64,000 bases of DNA from an uncultured bacterium (GCA_947170225.1 CAMVSQ010000002.1:27044-91043), one strand, 5' to 3'. Positions 46,073 to 56,985 are shown, counted from the stretch's first letter. The notes: generated by a model from the sequence alone, not told the origin. Translations and numbers: made by a program.

Positions 46073-46348
46073 ATGACAAAAACTGCTCTTATCGCACAAT
46101 TAGCTGAAGAATTATGAGTTTCTAAAAAATTGGCAGCTGAATTGGTAAACACTTTTATCGACACTGTAATAGCTGGTGTTAAAAAACAAGGTGAAGTTAG
46201 AATCCAAGGATTTGGAACATTCAAATCTTCAAAAAGAAAAGCTAGAGAAGGAGTTAATCCTCAAAACCCATCTCAAAAAATCAAAATCCCTGCAATGAAC
46301 GTTGTTACATTCAAAGCTGGATCTGATTTCAAAGCTGCTGTTAAATAA
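46073..46348 (+). CDS. HU-family nucleoid protein
   Basis: 91 residues, the normal length. KTALIAQLAEELGVSKKLA, the beta-arm region GEVRIQGFGTFKSSKRKARE, NPQNPSQKIKIPA and FKAGSDFKAAVK. Bends and compacts DNA. An intrinsic terminator follows. Unusually few TGA glycines (one), as might be expected for a highly expressed gene. Confidence 0.95.
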
Positions 46349-46373
46349 TAGCAAACTTAAAATTGAGAAATAT

Positions 46374-46402
46374 GAAAAAAGCTCCCATTGTGGAGCTTTT
46401 TT
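46374..46402 (+). terminator. Intrinsic terminator after HU
   Basis: AAAAAAGCTCC/CATTGT/GGAGCTTTTTT. Confidence 0.9.
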
Positions 46403-46422
46403 CTGTTGTTTCTATTTTCCAA

Positions 46423-46945
46423 TTATTTACCGGCTTTTATTTTCGCTATTGCTTGTCTAATTTGTACTCTATCTTTCTCTTTTTCTTCTTCTGGTAATTT
46501 TGAATATTCTTGAGCCAATGTTGGATTTCAATATTCTTTATCATATACCCAAGAATTTCTCTCTAACCATTTTTCGTGTACAATACTAGCCATTTCTTCC
46601 ATCATTTCATCCGTAATCTCTTGTTGAGCAATTACTTTATCAAAAACTAAATCAATTGCTACTTTTGCTGCTTCTAAATTTTCATACTTCCAATTACTTG
46701 GTAGTTCTGCAAAAGGAGTATTAGCAATATCAACATCATCTGTTCCATGTTTTTGAGTCCATTCTGCATCTTTTGATTTTTTCCATCTTGGTTCATAAGT
46801 TCAATCTTCATTTAATCTGGATTTTCTCTATTCTTCATGTAAATCAGATCACATACTTTCTGCAAAATAAGACTTTGCTAATTCTTTTGATTCAAATGCA
46901 ACTCAAATTCTTTCATTTAATGAATCTAAAACTTCACTTCTTTGG
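46423..46945 (-). pseudogene. RyR-domain-like protein, interrupted by TAG
   Basis: About 170 codons. The C-terminal part (MASIVHEKWLERNSWVYD, then YSKLPEEEKEKDRVQIRQAI) resembles the RyR-domain proteins of phages and bacteria. An in-frame TAG falls about 40 codons in (DLHEE-stop-RKSRLNED), and no ATG, GTG or TTG start is seen before it. Either a decaying gene or a sequence error at one base. Confidence 0.55.
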
Positions 46946-47017
46946 CTTATTATAATATATTAATATATGTGAAAAATATATTTGTTTTTTAAAAATAAAA
47001 AATTATATACAGTATAT

Positions 47018-47099
47018 GCTGAGGTGGTGAAATTGGCAGACACGTGCGTTTCAGGTGCGTATGTCGAAAGACATGGGGGTTCAAGTCCCCTCCTCAGCA
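47018..47099 (+). tRNA. tRNA-Leu (anticodon CAG)
   Basis: Class II tRNA. Acceptor stem GCTGAGG/CCTCAGC with discriminator A. D-arm GTGGTGAAATTGGCAGACAC, anticodon loop TTCAGGT, long variable arm (ATGTCGAAAGACAT) and T-arm GGGGGTTCAAGTCCCC. CCA is not encoded. Reads CUG leucine codons. Confidence 0.95.
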
Positions 47100-47242
47100 T
47101 TTTTTTAAAATTATTTGATTTTGTGATCCATAATAATATATTGATATTGATTTTACAATTTTATGTATTCTAAATGAGTTTGACTTGATATATAATTGTA
47201 TCTATCTTATGATGAGGATTGCTCTGATATTTTATTTTTTAT

Positions 47243-47578
47243 ATGAGGTATGAATACAAAGATACGGTTAACCAACTTAGGGCGAATTTGAAAGAAGCAA
47301 ATAAAGAGATCCAATATTTAAATTCAGAATTGGATGAATTTACACAGCAAAATAATTTATTGAAGCAAAAAACTACGGAATTATTGGATAGAAATGATGA
47401 GCTTTCTGATGTCGTTGCGGAATTGAGCAAATATTATGTACATATCAAAAAAGCTAGCGAAAAAACTAGCGAATTAAATAAATTTTTGCAAGAACCAAGT
47501 GATATTATACAAGAAAAAATAAAAAAGTTTTCTCAAAAAGATGAAGACATAATTTCAAATGATAAAGTATTTTTTTAA
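47243..47578 (+). CDS. Small coiled-coil protein
   Basis: 111 residues, almost entirely coiled coil (VNQLRANLKEANKEIQYLNS, FTQQNNLLKQKTTELLDRN). Contains no glycine at all. Its TAA overlaps the next ATG by one base (TAATG), so translation is coupled to the methyltransferase. Function unknown. Confidence 0.75.
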   Translation: MRYEYKDTVNQLRANLKEANKEIQYLNSELDEFTQQNNLLKQKTTELLDRNDELSDVVAELSKYYVHIKKASEKTSELNKFLQEPSDIIQEKIKKFSQKDEDIISNDKVFF

Positions 47579-48213
47579 TGAGCTACAATTCAAAACATAT
47601 AGAAATTTTGGATCCAAAAACTGGATACAATTTGGTTGCTGATCAATACAAAGATTTTCATAATCATTTGGATAGCTTTTTTGATTTGGAGATTCAGAGA
47701 TATTTACCTAGAAATTGTGAAAATATTGATGTAATCGATTTGTGAGCTGGAGATGGAAGAGTTTTTAAATATTTTGAAGACATAAATTATAGGAAATATG
47801 TGGCTTGTGATATCAGTGAAAAACTACTATCCAGACACCCAAATAAATGATTAAAAGTAGAAAAAGTAGTTTGTGACTTGGAGAAAAAGTTACCATTTGA
47901 AGATGATAGTTTTGATGTTGCCACAAGTTTTTTTGTAATTGAGCATATTGAAAATTTAAAGTGATTTTTTGGTGAAGTATACAGAATTTTGAAAGAGGAA
48001 TGAAGATGGATTATATGATATTTTTTGCAAAGGAGAGAATTTGAGCGAGAAGCAGGGCAAGGAAAAGAGCACAAAAAATTTAAAATCCAGCAATATCGTT
48101 ATAGATTGGAAGAAATTCAGGAAGCAGCCGAATACAATTTCTTTAAATTTGATTATCAAGAAGTGGTAGAAAAGTGAATTTTGATTGGATATATTATTAT
48201 TTTGGAAAAATAA
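47578..48213 (+). CDS. SAM-dependent methyltransferase (class I)
   Basis: 211 residues. Motif I VIDLGAGDGRVFKYF (one Gly as TGA), motif II ACDISEKLL, motif IV FEDDSFDVATSFFVIEHIEN. This is the Methyltransf_11 pattern for small molecules. Acceptor unknown. Confidence 0.82.
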
Positions 48214-48214
48214 A

Positions 48215-48284
48215 AAGTCATTTCAAACATTGCAAGAAACCAAAGCTTATATTTCTAGATTTCTTTCATTGATCGAAATGACTT
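48215..48284. repeat. Inverted repeat between convergent genes
   Basis: AAGTCATTTC / GAAATGACTT with inner TTTCTAGATTTCTTTC. Reminiscent of the GTCATTCTGAG family but with a different core; may act as a terminator. Confidence 0.5.
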
Positions 48285-48316
48285 AATTGAAATATTTTTG
48301 ATATAAAATCTATCTT

Positions 48317-48709
48317 TTATTTTTGATATTTACTTTTTCCAAAAGCCAAAATTCAAAGAAATATTGGATCTAAGAATCGTAGTCAGAATCCAAATCATAC
48401 TCATTTTCAAAACTTTTTTGCAACATCAAAGTACGATACTATCATCATTATCAAAAGCAATGGAGGGAATAGTATAGATCGTGCTCGTGCTCATGATCTT
48501 CAAGCCAATTTAAACCACAATACAATATTGTAAATAGGAACTATAGATCATCGACCTGGCAATCATGCTTTTTTAAAAATTTTCCACAAACAAACCACTC
48601 AAAAAATACCAAATACTACTATGAAAATCCAGTCAATCAAGGCTCATGGCATATAAAAACTTGTAGGACTAAATCCTGGCTCTGGAAGTACATCTGCAAA
48701 TACTGTCAT
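48317..48709 (-). CDS. DUF5684-type small membrane protein
   Basis: 130 residues, three to four hydrophobic segments. The signature is KIFKKAGLPGRGSIVPIYN and the later FDVAKKFGKGVGFGFGLRFL, typical of DUF5684 proteins that some annotations call signal-peptidase-like. No catalytic residues known. Highly rich in TGA glycines. Confidence 0.75.
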
Positions 48710-48838
48710 TTTATTTTTTGTAAAAAGATAAAAAATGTTGTATGAGTTTATGTTATAATTATTTTTGATAATTGCAAGAGAAATGATAGAAAAACATACA
48801 GTATAATTATTTGCAATTTTCGAAAAAACAATTATAAT

Positions 48839-49789
48839 ATGAGCGTGAAAAAATATAAAAATCAAGATTTTTCACATTTGAGTTTTAACATTAAAATTGA
48901 TAAAATGACTGTTGGCATTGATATAATCAATAGAATAGATAAATTATTTGGTATTTATAAAAAATTAGAAAGAAATAATAAAAAAGCATTGTATGAACTA
49001 AGTATTTCTGAAGTTCCTGAAATGGTTTATAATTCAAATGCTATTGAAAATTCCACTTTAACATTGAAAGAAACCGAAGATATTATCTTTTTTGATAAAA
49101 TAAAAAAAGATCACGATATCCGTGAAATATATGAAGCGAAAAACTTAGTAAAAGTTATTGAAGTTTTACAAACTAAAAAAGATCTAAAATTTTCTGTGGA
49201 GCTAATCCTAGAATTACACAAAATATTATTAAGCTGAATCAATGATCATTTTGCATGACATTTTAGGACTTGAGATGAACGAGTCCGTGTAGGCTCACAC
49301 ATCTGAGCTAATCCAGATTTTGTAAATTGATTTGTCTATGATTTAGTTAGAAAATATAAATTGAATTCAAAAAGTTATTTCTTAGATAAAATTGCCCACT
49401 TTCATGCAGAATTTGAGATAATCCACCCATTTGGGGATTGAAATGGAAGAATTTGAAGAGTTTTGATAAATAAACAGCTGATGGATTTGGGATATCCGCC
49501 AATCATTATCCCAAACAAAAATAAAGATAGAGAATACTACCCTCTTTTTGATAAATATTTGGTAAAAAACGATTATCAATGATTTACACACTTTTTCGCA
49601 TTACTCCTGATGGAATCGCTGAATAAAAGAATCCAAACTTTGACAGCAAAAAGAATCATCACATTAAACGATTGGGCAAAAAAGAACAAAAAAGATGTAA
49701 AATCTTACTTAAATAAGGCAAAAAGACAGACCATTCCAGCATTTAGAAAATGAGGGAAATGGATGATTTCTGAAGAATTTGAAGGGTAA
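48839..49789 (+). CDS. Fic-family AMPylase with N-terminal inhibitory helix
   Basis: 316 residues. SNAIEN at 66-71 fits the (S/T)xxxE(G/N) inhibitory motif (class II). The active loop HPFGDGNGRIGR begins at His196, preceded by AGHFRTGDERVRVG. A C-terminal winged-helix-like tail (TLNDWAKKNKKDVKSYL). Transfers AMP to target proteins, normally self-inhibited. The second Fic gene in the window. Confidence 0.9.
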
Positions 49790-49873
49790 ATGAGTGTGAG
49801 GTTTAAAGAAGTGGGGATTGTTTTATAAATCTATACAATGACATTTTTTCTTATTGTTTTCGATGAAAGGTTA

Positions 49874-52567
49874 TTATAAATTAAATTTATTTTTTAAGAA
49901 AATAATATCCTTTCAATCATCCTTTTCTTCTAAGTTATTTAATATTTTTTTTGAGGTCTTGTCTGACCAATATATTTTTAGTTTTTCTCTAGCTCTTGTT
50001 ATTGCTGTATAAAAAATATTATGAGTAACTTTTTCATCTATTTCATCTGAAATTATTATTTTTACCGAATCATATTCTAATCATTGAGCTTTATGTATTG
50101 ATATAGCATATGCTATCTGAAATGGTACAATATGTTTATCATCTGAATCGTCTTCATCTGTGTCTTTTAATTTATTAACAAAGAATCTAATCTTGGATTT
50201 TCCATTATTTGAACTTTCTAGTAATTCTATATCTGTGAAAAGAACTTCTGTTATTTCGATTTCTTTATCAACTTCTACACTAAAATAAATTTTATCATCT
50301 TCTTTTTCTATATTTATTATTTTTCATTTTAAATTATTATATATAATTGGTAAAAATCTTTTTGTTTCATTAAAAAGGACAGGATCTCATATCTTATATA
50401 TATGGGAACCCCATTGAATCGGACTATTTTTATTGTTGTTCTGTAAGAACTTATTTATATTGTTTATACCATACAATCAATCATAGTTTAAACATAAAAT
50501 TATTTCATCATCACTATCTTTTCTAAAAATAGAATCATCAAATGTTTTAGAATATGGTACTATTGTCTCTAACAAATCATCTTCACTATTTCTAGTATGT
50601 CTTATGTGTCTTACTTTATCCCATAAATTTATTAATTTATCGTTTGTTGTACGATATGGATTCTCTAGTTCGAATACTGAATCTTTAGGAATAAATTTTC
50701 TAATTATCCTAAACCAATTTCAAAAATCTATTGCTTCAATCTGATAAATATCTCAAACTAATACCAACAAATCAAATTTTATTTCGTTAATTATACTTAA
50801 AAAATCTGCATTACTTACAGTACTACATTCATCTATAACAAGTATATTAAATTTTTTTCATTTTAATTCTTTAATTCATGTGTGTATTGTGAAAAATTCT
50901 GAATTTTGTATATTAACTTTAGCTTTTAAATTATTTTTAGCTGGATTGGTATTGGCTAAAAAAAGCTTACTTTGATTTTCAAAAAGATTGGATATATGTC
51001 ATATTAATGTTGTTTTTCCTGTTCATGCTGATCAATAAATTAAAGCTACTCACGATTTTTCAAATAAACTTCTTAAAATACTTTTTTTTCTTTCATCATC
51101 TACAATATCAGGATTCTTCGCTAATCGAGAATCGACCATTTTAGAATAATTTGGAATTGGATTATGTCATAAATTTTTTATTATACTTATAATGTTTACT
51201 ATATCATTTTCATCTCATATTGAATATATACAATTATTATATATTTCTAACCTACGACCATTTTGTCATTGATATACTTTAGAATTAAAATTTCTTATTA
51301 AATCGTCTATATTGCCAAATTTATTTAATTTTTTTATATCCATATAGAGTTGTCAATTATCTCTTGTATTATTTTGGATACTTTTTGATACCAATTCTCA
51401 GTCTTTATTATCTATATCTATAGATTCTAAGATATCATAAAAAATAGGATTATGTCAAATTAAAGATGTACACAAAGGCATATTATCGAAAGGTATACAT
51501 CAATATTTTAAATTTAATCCGGATAGTTTTTTATTATTAATACCACTATATTGTCATTTAATTACTTTGTTATTCATATGGTAAAGTAAATATCTCAAGA
51601 CATTATTTCATGGCAATTTATTTTTAATTATATACCTTGTTTTATCCAAAAGATTAATAATTTTACTTGTGCTTTTATTTTTTAGGAAAAATTTTTTAAA
51701 ATTTAGATATCTTTCATCAGAAAGTTTCACAATATCTAACAATGTTATTTTATATTGTTTCATTATCTTCATTAAGTCATCGTACTCATTATCTCTCTTA
51801 AATTTATAATCTTCACCTAATATTTTATAAAAATTGCTAAATTCACATGGGCGAATAGAAACATCATAATCTTTTATTATAAGTATTGGCATATCTTTTC
51901 AAAAGACATCTATTGTATCATCAACTATTTTTAACTTTGAGGCATAATTAGGTAAAAAATCTATGTCTGTAAAAGCAATTATTCTATCAAATTTACTTGT
52001 GTTATCAGTGGCATCTGAAAATGTAACTTCATAATAAATTTTATTATCTACAAAAAAAGGTTTTTCCTTCCGTATGTAATAGTTGTTATTAAATTGTTTA
52101 TTGACTTCCTTATTGTTTGAATTATCAATTTTTTCACTAATTTTTTGATAATATTTCTGTAGATAATCATCATGATTTAACGGATATTTATCTAAATTTT
52201 CAAGGACATCTAAATCATATTTATTTTTCAATAATTTTTTTATTTTCAATAAATATTCATAATATTTTAACATCAATCTTTGAGAATTATCTTCAGTTTG
52301 TATGTAATGAGATTTCATCATTTGTAACCAGTTATGAAATTTTCATATAAAAGCATAATGTGTCCAAACAATTTTTTTTGCTTTTTCTTTAAAAATTTCA
52401 TTGGTATATTCTTTTTCTCATGATAATTTGACCGAAATAGCTTCAACAAAAGTTCTTAGTGCACTTAAAATATTTTGAGATATAAATCATATATCGTCTG
52501 ATGTTATTCTGTCTATATTTTTACATATTTGTTGATTTGAAATCAATATTTGTTCATCCACAAGCAT
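49874..52567 (-). CDS. RecD-like SF1 helicase with long unique N-terminus
   Basis: 897 residues. The first ~480 residues match no domain I recognise. The helicase part: GVALIYGSAGTGKTTLI (Walker A), VIDECSTVSNADF (motif II), GDIYQIEAIDF (III), FELENPYRTTN (IV), AYAISIHKAQGLEYDSVKI (V) and FYTAITRAREKLKIYW (VI), as in RecD/TraA/exonuclease V alpha. It lies at the edge of the restriction-modification genes, same strand. The N-terminus may once have been longer: see the upstream reading frame. Confidence 0.85.
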
Positions 52568-52579
52568 TATTCAAATAAC

Positions 52580-52666
52580 TTATTTTATAAAATTAATAAT
52601 TCATAATAAAGTTCACTCTGCAACCAATGATAAATCTTTTTTCAAAGTTTCAAAGGCTCAAATCAT
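52580..52666 (-). other. Short upstream frame in phase with the helicase, ended by TAA
   Basis: ATG then 27 codons (MIGAFETLKKDLSLVAEG, GIINFIK) stop at TAA, four codons before the helicase ATG in the same frame. Looks like either an uORF or the original N-terminus cut by a CAA-to-TAA type change. Confidence 0.4.
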
Positions 52667-52672
52667 TTTTTC

Positions 52673-52700
52673 ATTATACTTATAACTCTTTTCAATTCAA
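52673..52700 (-). promoter_or_regulatory. Predicted promoter giving a leaderless transcript
   Basis: TTGAAT, 16-base spacer, TATAAT. The seventh base after TATAAT is the A of the ATG at 52666, so the mRNA would begin at the start codon. Between it and the methyltransferase stop (52879) I see nothing else. Confidence 0.5.
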
Positions 52701-52878
52701 CAAAAATTAATTGATTTTCTTGATAAATATTAAAAATATTATGTAATTAATTTTCTTTATGTAAAAAGTTGATAAATCTTTTTGATGTTTCTCCCTAATA
52801 TAACATCAATTATTACAAGTTTAATGAAAAATTTTCAATTATTTAGTTATCTTTTATTTACTATAGTATAACTGACTA

Positions 52879-53949
52879 CTATTTTTCAATTTTTACGTAA
52901 TGAAGATACTCATAAACATAGTCTTTTTTATATTCCCTGTTCTCATCTTTATCGGCTTTAAATCTATTATATTTCTTTGTAAAATATCAATATTCTCATC
53001 TTTGGGACATAATTTCTTTAATATCTTCAAGAGACATTAATCATTCATCATTATAACTCAAAAATACATATTTTGCATCAATGTTTGAGATTAAGTCGCT
53101 ATATGCTTTTTTAACCTTATCTCTACTACAATATAAAGATTTTTGTTCAGAGCAATCTCTCATTCAGGTTTTTCCTTTTATTTTTGGTTTATCATTTTTT
53201 GCGATAGTTTCCAAAATATGATAATTTCATGAATATTGTCTGTGATTATATGGTGGATCTAAGTAAACTACATCGTGTTTTGTATTCTTTATCAATGTAT
53301 TTATATCTTCATTATAAATAATATGGTCTTGTTCATTCAACATTAAATCAGCTGGTGTAAGTTCCAACGATTTTTGGGCAGATTTTTTCAATTTTTTCAA
53401 AAAAGCTCAATAAACACTTGCTGTATTTGCGACTTTATCAACAGATTCAAGCAATGAACAAAGCAAAAAGTAATATTCATCATCATTAATTTTACCATCT
53501 TTTTTTCGTTCATCAATTTTATCTCTAATAGCATCACATTTTCAAGCATTTTCATCTGAAAAATACATTCTTTCAAATTCAGTTCCTTTCGTTCATCAGA
53601 AAGAATAATTTGTATAAACAAATCATTTTTTCTCTGGCAAATTTTCCAAATAATTACAAACAATTTCCTTGTAAGTGTTCACATCTCAAGTTAATAATCC
53701 TGGGATTTCTTCAACCAAATTACTAAAATACAAGTCAGTATGATTTCAAATATAATGCCTATTCAAGACATAACTATAATATTGTAGGTCATTTGCGATA
53801 ACTTTATGTCATTTTTTCTTGAAATATCTTCAAACAATTCAAGTTCAAGCAAAAAGGTCAGAGAAAGTATAGTCTTTTTCTGAAACAACTTGATTTATAG
53901 ATTGTTCTATAAATTCTAATAAAGATAATTTTGATCAAATATAATTCAT
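52879..53949 (-). CDS. Adenine-specific DNA methyltransferase (type II, D12 class)
   Basis: 356 residues. MNYIGSKLSLLEFIE at the start, SAM motif I DLFAGTGIVGRYF, IANDLQYYSYVLNRHYIGNH, and catalytic DPPYNHRQYSGNYH (motif IV) near residue 240. Arrangement as in FokI/MboIIA-like m6A methylases. With the upstream endonuclease and controller genes it forms a type II restriction-modification unit that protects the host's own DNA. Confidence 0.9.
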
Positions 53950-54013
53950 GACTAAATTATAATATTAAATTGCTAATTATAGTATTCATATTTTATACAA
54001 AATCAAGATATTT

Positions 54014-55096
54014 TTATTCTGTACGAAGTCTAATTGTTATATCTTGAAATCTGACCGAACTTCTAGTTCATCTTTGGTGTTTTGTCTGAAAGGAAACAAA
54101 AGCCACTTTTCTTCAATTATCAATAAAATAGAAAGTAGGTTCTGTTCAATAGTCTCATTTTCTTGAAGCTGTTTTACTGATGCAAAAATCATCAGCATTC
54201 AAATCGTTGGTATCAATTTTATCAATAATTGCATCTTCAATTAACTCTCAAGTTTCTCTATTTGCTCATATTAAAATAGAATTATCATCAGACCTTTTAT
54301 AATATTTTAATTGAGTTATTAAGTGTTTAAGATTTGTTAAGTTCGTTATTGTAGCTTGTCATAAATTATTTATCTCTGCGTTTTCTAATCATAATTGTTT
54401 TATAATTACTTTTTGGGTTAGCAAGGCAATATTTTGGTAATTTTCCTTTATTTCATCAAATGTTTTTCAAGGGAAAGTTGTTGATAGCAAAATATCAAAT
54501 TCTTGATTGCTAAGATTAAAATATCTATTATAAACTTTTTCTTGAATCTTAGGAGTTTGTCATTCAAAAACAGCAACTTTTCCAGATTTATCAGTTTTAA
54601 TGCTAAAATTTAATATTTCTCAATTAGATAAATTTATGAAAACATCTCTAGCGTTTCATTCTATAAAATCATTAGCCGAAGATGTAACTTCTGTAACATT
54701 TTCAGTTCATACAATTCATACGATTTTTTCTAAAGCTAATATACTTGCATGTTCAATATTTGAAATATCGTTTTCTAAATTTATATTATATTCGTTATTT
54801 TCAAAAAACTTATTATACAAATCAATTCAAAGCTTCATCTTTCTTTTTGCTTCACTCTTATCTGCTTCAGCTTGGTTTAAATTATATTGTATATTAATTT
54901 TATCATATATAATTAATTCAAAATATGTTCATAATCCATCATGGAAAATTCATTCAATTTTTTCATAAATAGACTTTCTCTCTTCTATATTTACAAGGTA
55001 ATGAGGGACTCTATTAATGATTATATTATATTTTTCATTAATAGATAAATTTTGATCTCATAGAATTTGATTTAACCGAATTTTTAATTCTTCCAT
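54014..55096 (-). CDS. Putative type II restriction endonuclease
   Basis: 360 residues, lying between controller protein and methyltransferase on the same strand, which is the main evidence. NARDVFINLSNGEILNFSIK near residue 150 has a D-x(n)-E-x-K-like spacing (DVFIN, then SIKTDKSGK) compatible with a PD-(D/E)xK site. A C-terminal block repeats the pattern (GRKVAFVSFQTKHQRG). No named family assigned. Confidence 0.6.
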
Positions 55097-55104
55097 TTAA
55101 TAAT

Positions 55105-55311
55105 TTACTTAGAGAATAAATCTTTCACATCAACTTTTAATGCCTTGCTTAATTTTTCAATATTTTCAATACATACATTTTTTTCTCATCTTTCAATCAT
55201 TCATATGTACGTTCTATGAAGTCATGCCTTATCTCATAAATCTTCTTGTGAAAGTCCTTTTTCTTTCCTTAGTTGTTTTATTTTGAGTCAAAACTTGTGT
55301 TTTAAGTCCAT
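55105..55311 (-). CDS. Restriction-modification controller protein (Xre-type HTH)
   Basis: 68 residues, the size of C proteins. Single HTH: KIKQLRKEKGLSQEDLG, AGLHRTYIGMIERGEKN and IENIEKLSKALKVDVKDLF. C proteins delay endonuclease expression by binding their own promoter. A short gap to the endonuclease gene supports co-transcription. Inverted repeats lie just upstream. Confidence 0.88.
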
Positions 55312-55330
55312 TTTTTTAATTACAAATAAA

Positions 55331-55363
55331 ACTATACACATTTACTTTTATTAAATGTATACT
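55331..55363. promoter_or_regulatory. Candidate C-box operator
   Basis: ACTATACACATTTA and TAAATGTATACT form an inverted repeat with a seven-base centre, 20 bases upstream of the controller ATG. A second imperfect palindrome (CTACATACTATAAGTAG) lies at 55370-55386. Confidence 0.5.
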
Positions 55364-55391
55364 AAAAATCTACATACTATAAGTAGCATTT

Positions 55392-56177
55392 TTATTTTTT
55401 GAGAAGAAATATATATTCGTGTTTAAATATGTAATAATCTGCACTTAAAGCTCTATATCTTCGTATTCATCAAACTCACATTTTTCATCTATTTCATTCC
55501 ATATTTTTTACAATAATAGATTTTAACTTAAATCAAATTTCTTGTGCTTTTTGCATACACATAAATCATAAAGGAATTCGTTCACTATTTTGATATTTAT
55601 CACCAATAACAATTCAAATATATCATCATTTTTTTACTAATGTTTTGCAATTTTCCAAAACTTTTCCAAACATATCAAGAAAATCATTAACTGAATTTGC
55701 ATTACTTAAATCTTCCTTTTTGTCACTAAATTTGATAATATCAAAGTATGGTGGGTGTAAAAGTACCAAATCAATAAAATTTCTTTTTTTAGTCTTCAAA
55801 TGGTCTTGAATTTTTTTTACTGTGCTTTTTTTCGTAGAATCTCAACAAACAAAAAATTTATCAATTTTTCAATCAATTAAAGTTTCTAATCTATTTGTTA
55901 AATCTTTATTCAAATCTACTCAAATTACATTTCTTCATAATTTTTCACATTCAATAGCAGTTGTTCAACTTCAAATAAACATATCAAGCACATAATCTCA
56001 TTTTTTTGTATATCTTCTGATGAATTGGTTTGGAATTTGTGGTATAAAATTTCAATGATAAAAATTTGAGTGTTTACCTGACTTTTCTCTTTCATTTATT
56101 ATTCGTAAACTATCAGTAATAATGTCAGCACAGTCTTCTTTCCGGTTTTTCATATCAAAATCATTTATTTTTCACAT
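55392..56177 (-). CDS. Second DNA methyltransferase (N4-C or N6-A, beta class)
   Basis: 261 residues. Motif order is motif X PNQFIRRYTKKGDYVLD, motif I DMFIGSGTTAIECEKLG, then later motif IV LLHPPYFDIIKF with HPPY instead of DPPY. The ATG at 56177 adds eight residues before a second in-frame ATG. Lies upstream of the controller gene on the same strand, with its own likely transcript. A two-methylase arrangement suits an asymmetric or two-strand recognition site. Confidence 0.82.
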
Positions 56178-56365
56178 TAGAAAAATTATTGAAATGTAAA
56201 AAGCATGGTCATGAGTAATGAAATTTAATTTTTTTTCAAGAAAATTGATTTCTTTATTAATTAAAAATTTTGTCAGGAAAATATCTGCATAAAAACCATT
56301 TTATATCTTGAGAAATCACTGGTAATAAGTATAATCTTTTTAGTTTTATTTTTTATTGTGTAAAA

Positions 56366-56674
56366 ATGGATATAAATTTAGATGAAAAAACACAGAAACA
56401 AATCTTAAAATTTTTGTTTGATCGTGCTTATGATGATATTTTTAAAGCGATATCTAATTCACAAAATCAATATTCTCAATCATGAAATTTTCAAATGCCA
56501 TACTTTAATGTGTGAAATGTAGATTACTCTTGATTAGTTAATAAACTTTTTGTTAAATATTTTAATTTACTTACAAAAGATGAATTATTTAATGAATTGT
56601 TAAATTCAAAGGATGTTAACCCTTTATTTCTGATTTCAACCTTTATTATATTATGATTTAAATTTCAAAATTAA
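56366..56674 (+). CDS. Hypothetical small protein
   Basis: 102 residues. A charged helical start (MDINLDEKTQKQILKFLFDR), a Gln/Asn/Ser/Gly stretch near 40 and a hydrophobic C-terminus (PLFLISTFIILGFKFQN), perhaps one membrane segment. Contains four code-25 glycines. Divergent from the second methylase and just upstream of the tandem RNAs. Confidence 0.55.
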
Positions 56675-56724
56675 ATTTCGTTAACTACTCAAAAAATCTT
56701 GTCAAAAAAAACTTTAAAAAAGAT

Positions 56725-56752
56725 TTGCATTTTAAAAATTTTTGTGTATACT
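56725..56752 (+). promoter_or_regulatory. Promoter of tandem RNA 1
   Basis: TTGCAT, 16-base spacer, TATACT. The ~60 bases up to the -10 box are nearly identical to those of copy 2 and contain AAATCTT/AAGATTT inverted arms. Confidence 0.7.
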
Positions 56753-56758
56753 AATTTC

Positions 56759-56848
56759 GTTGGAGTAAATCCCCGTATGGCCGGCTTCCGGATGGTAGCC
56801 TCTTCCCGACTCGTCGGGATTACGTTGCGATACGGGGTTTCCTTTTAA
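56759..56848 (+). ncRNA. DUF3800-adjacent structured RNA, copy 1
   Basis: About 90 nt. AAATCCCCGTAT closes with ATACGGGGTTT. Inside are CCGG/CTT/CCGG and CCCGA/CTCG/TCGGG hairpins, so a multibranch fold. CCTTTTAATT follows. The repeat unit (promoter plus RNA) is 160 bases and is followed at once by copy 2. Confidence 0.72.
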
Positions 56849-56884
56849 TTAAAAAATCTTGTCAAAAAAAACTTAAAAAAAGAT

Positions 56885-56912
56885 TTGCATTTTAAAAAAT
56901 TTTGTGTATACT
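56885..56912 (+). promoter_or_regulatory. Promoter of tandem RNA 2
   Basis: TTGCAT, 16-base spacer, TATACT, exactly 160 bases after the first. Confidence 0.7.
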
Positions 56913-56917
56913 AATAT

Positions 56918-56984
56918 CAACAAAGTAAATCCTCATAGTGCGGGGTTCCGGAGGTTCCTCATAAAGTGTGCTATGGGGTTTTTG
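56918..56984 (+). ncRNA. DUF3800-adjacent structured RNA, copy 2
   Basis: About 67 nt. AAATCCTCATAG closes with CTATGGGGTTT. Relative to copy 1 two pairs change on both sides (G-C to A-T and T-A to G-C). Internal CGG/CCG and GAGG/CCTC stems keep the shared TTCCGGA. A TTTTTGTTT tract ends it, two bases before the 3' end of the DUF3800 gene on the other strand. Confidence 0.72.
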
Positions 56985-56985
56985 T

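Noticed and set aside
40009..49800. Reverse transcriptase, Avd or template repeat for the DGR-like gene
   Set aside because: Searched by eye on both strands for RT motifs and a matching A-rich copy; none found in this window.
56691..56984. CRISPR-like tandem repeat
   Set aside because: Only two units of 160 bases, each with a promoter and a folded RNA; no short direct repeats with spacers and no cas genes.
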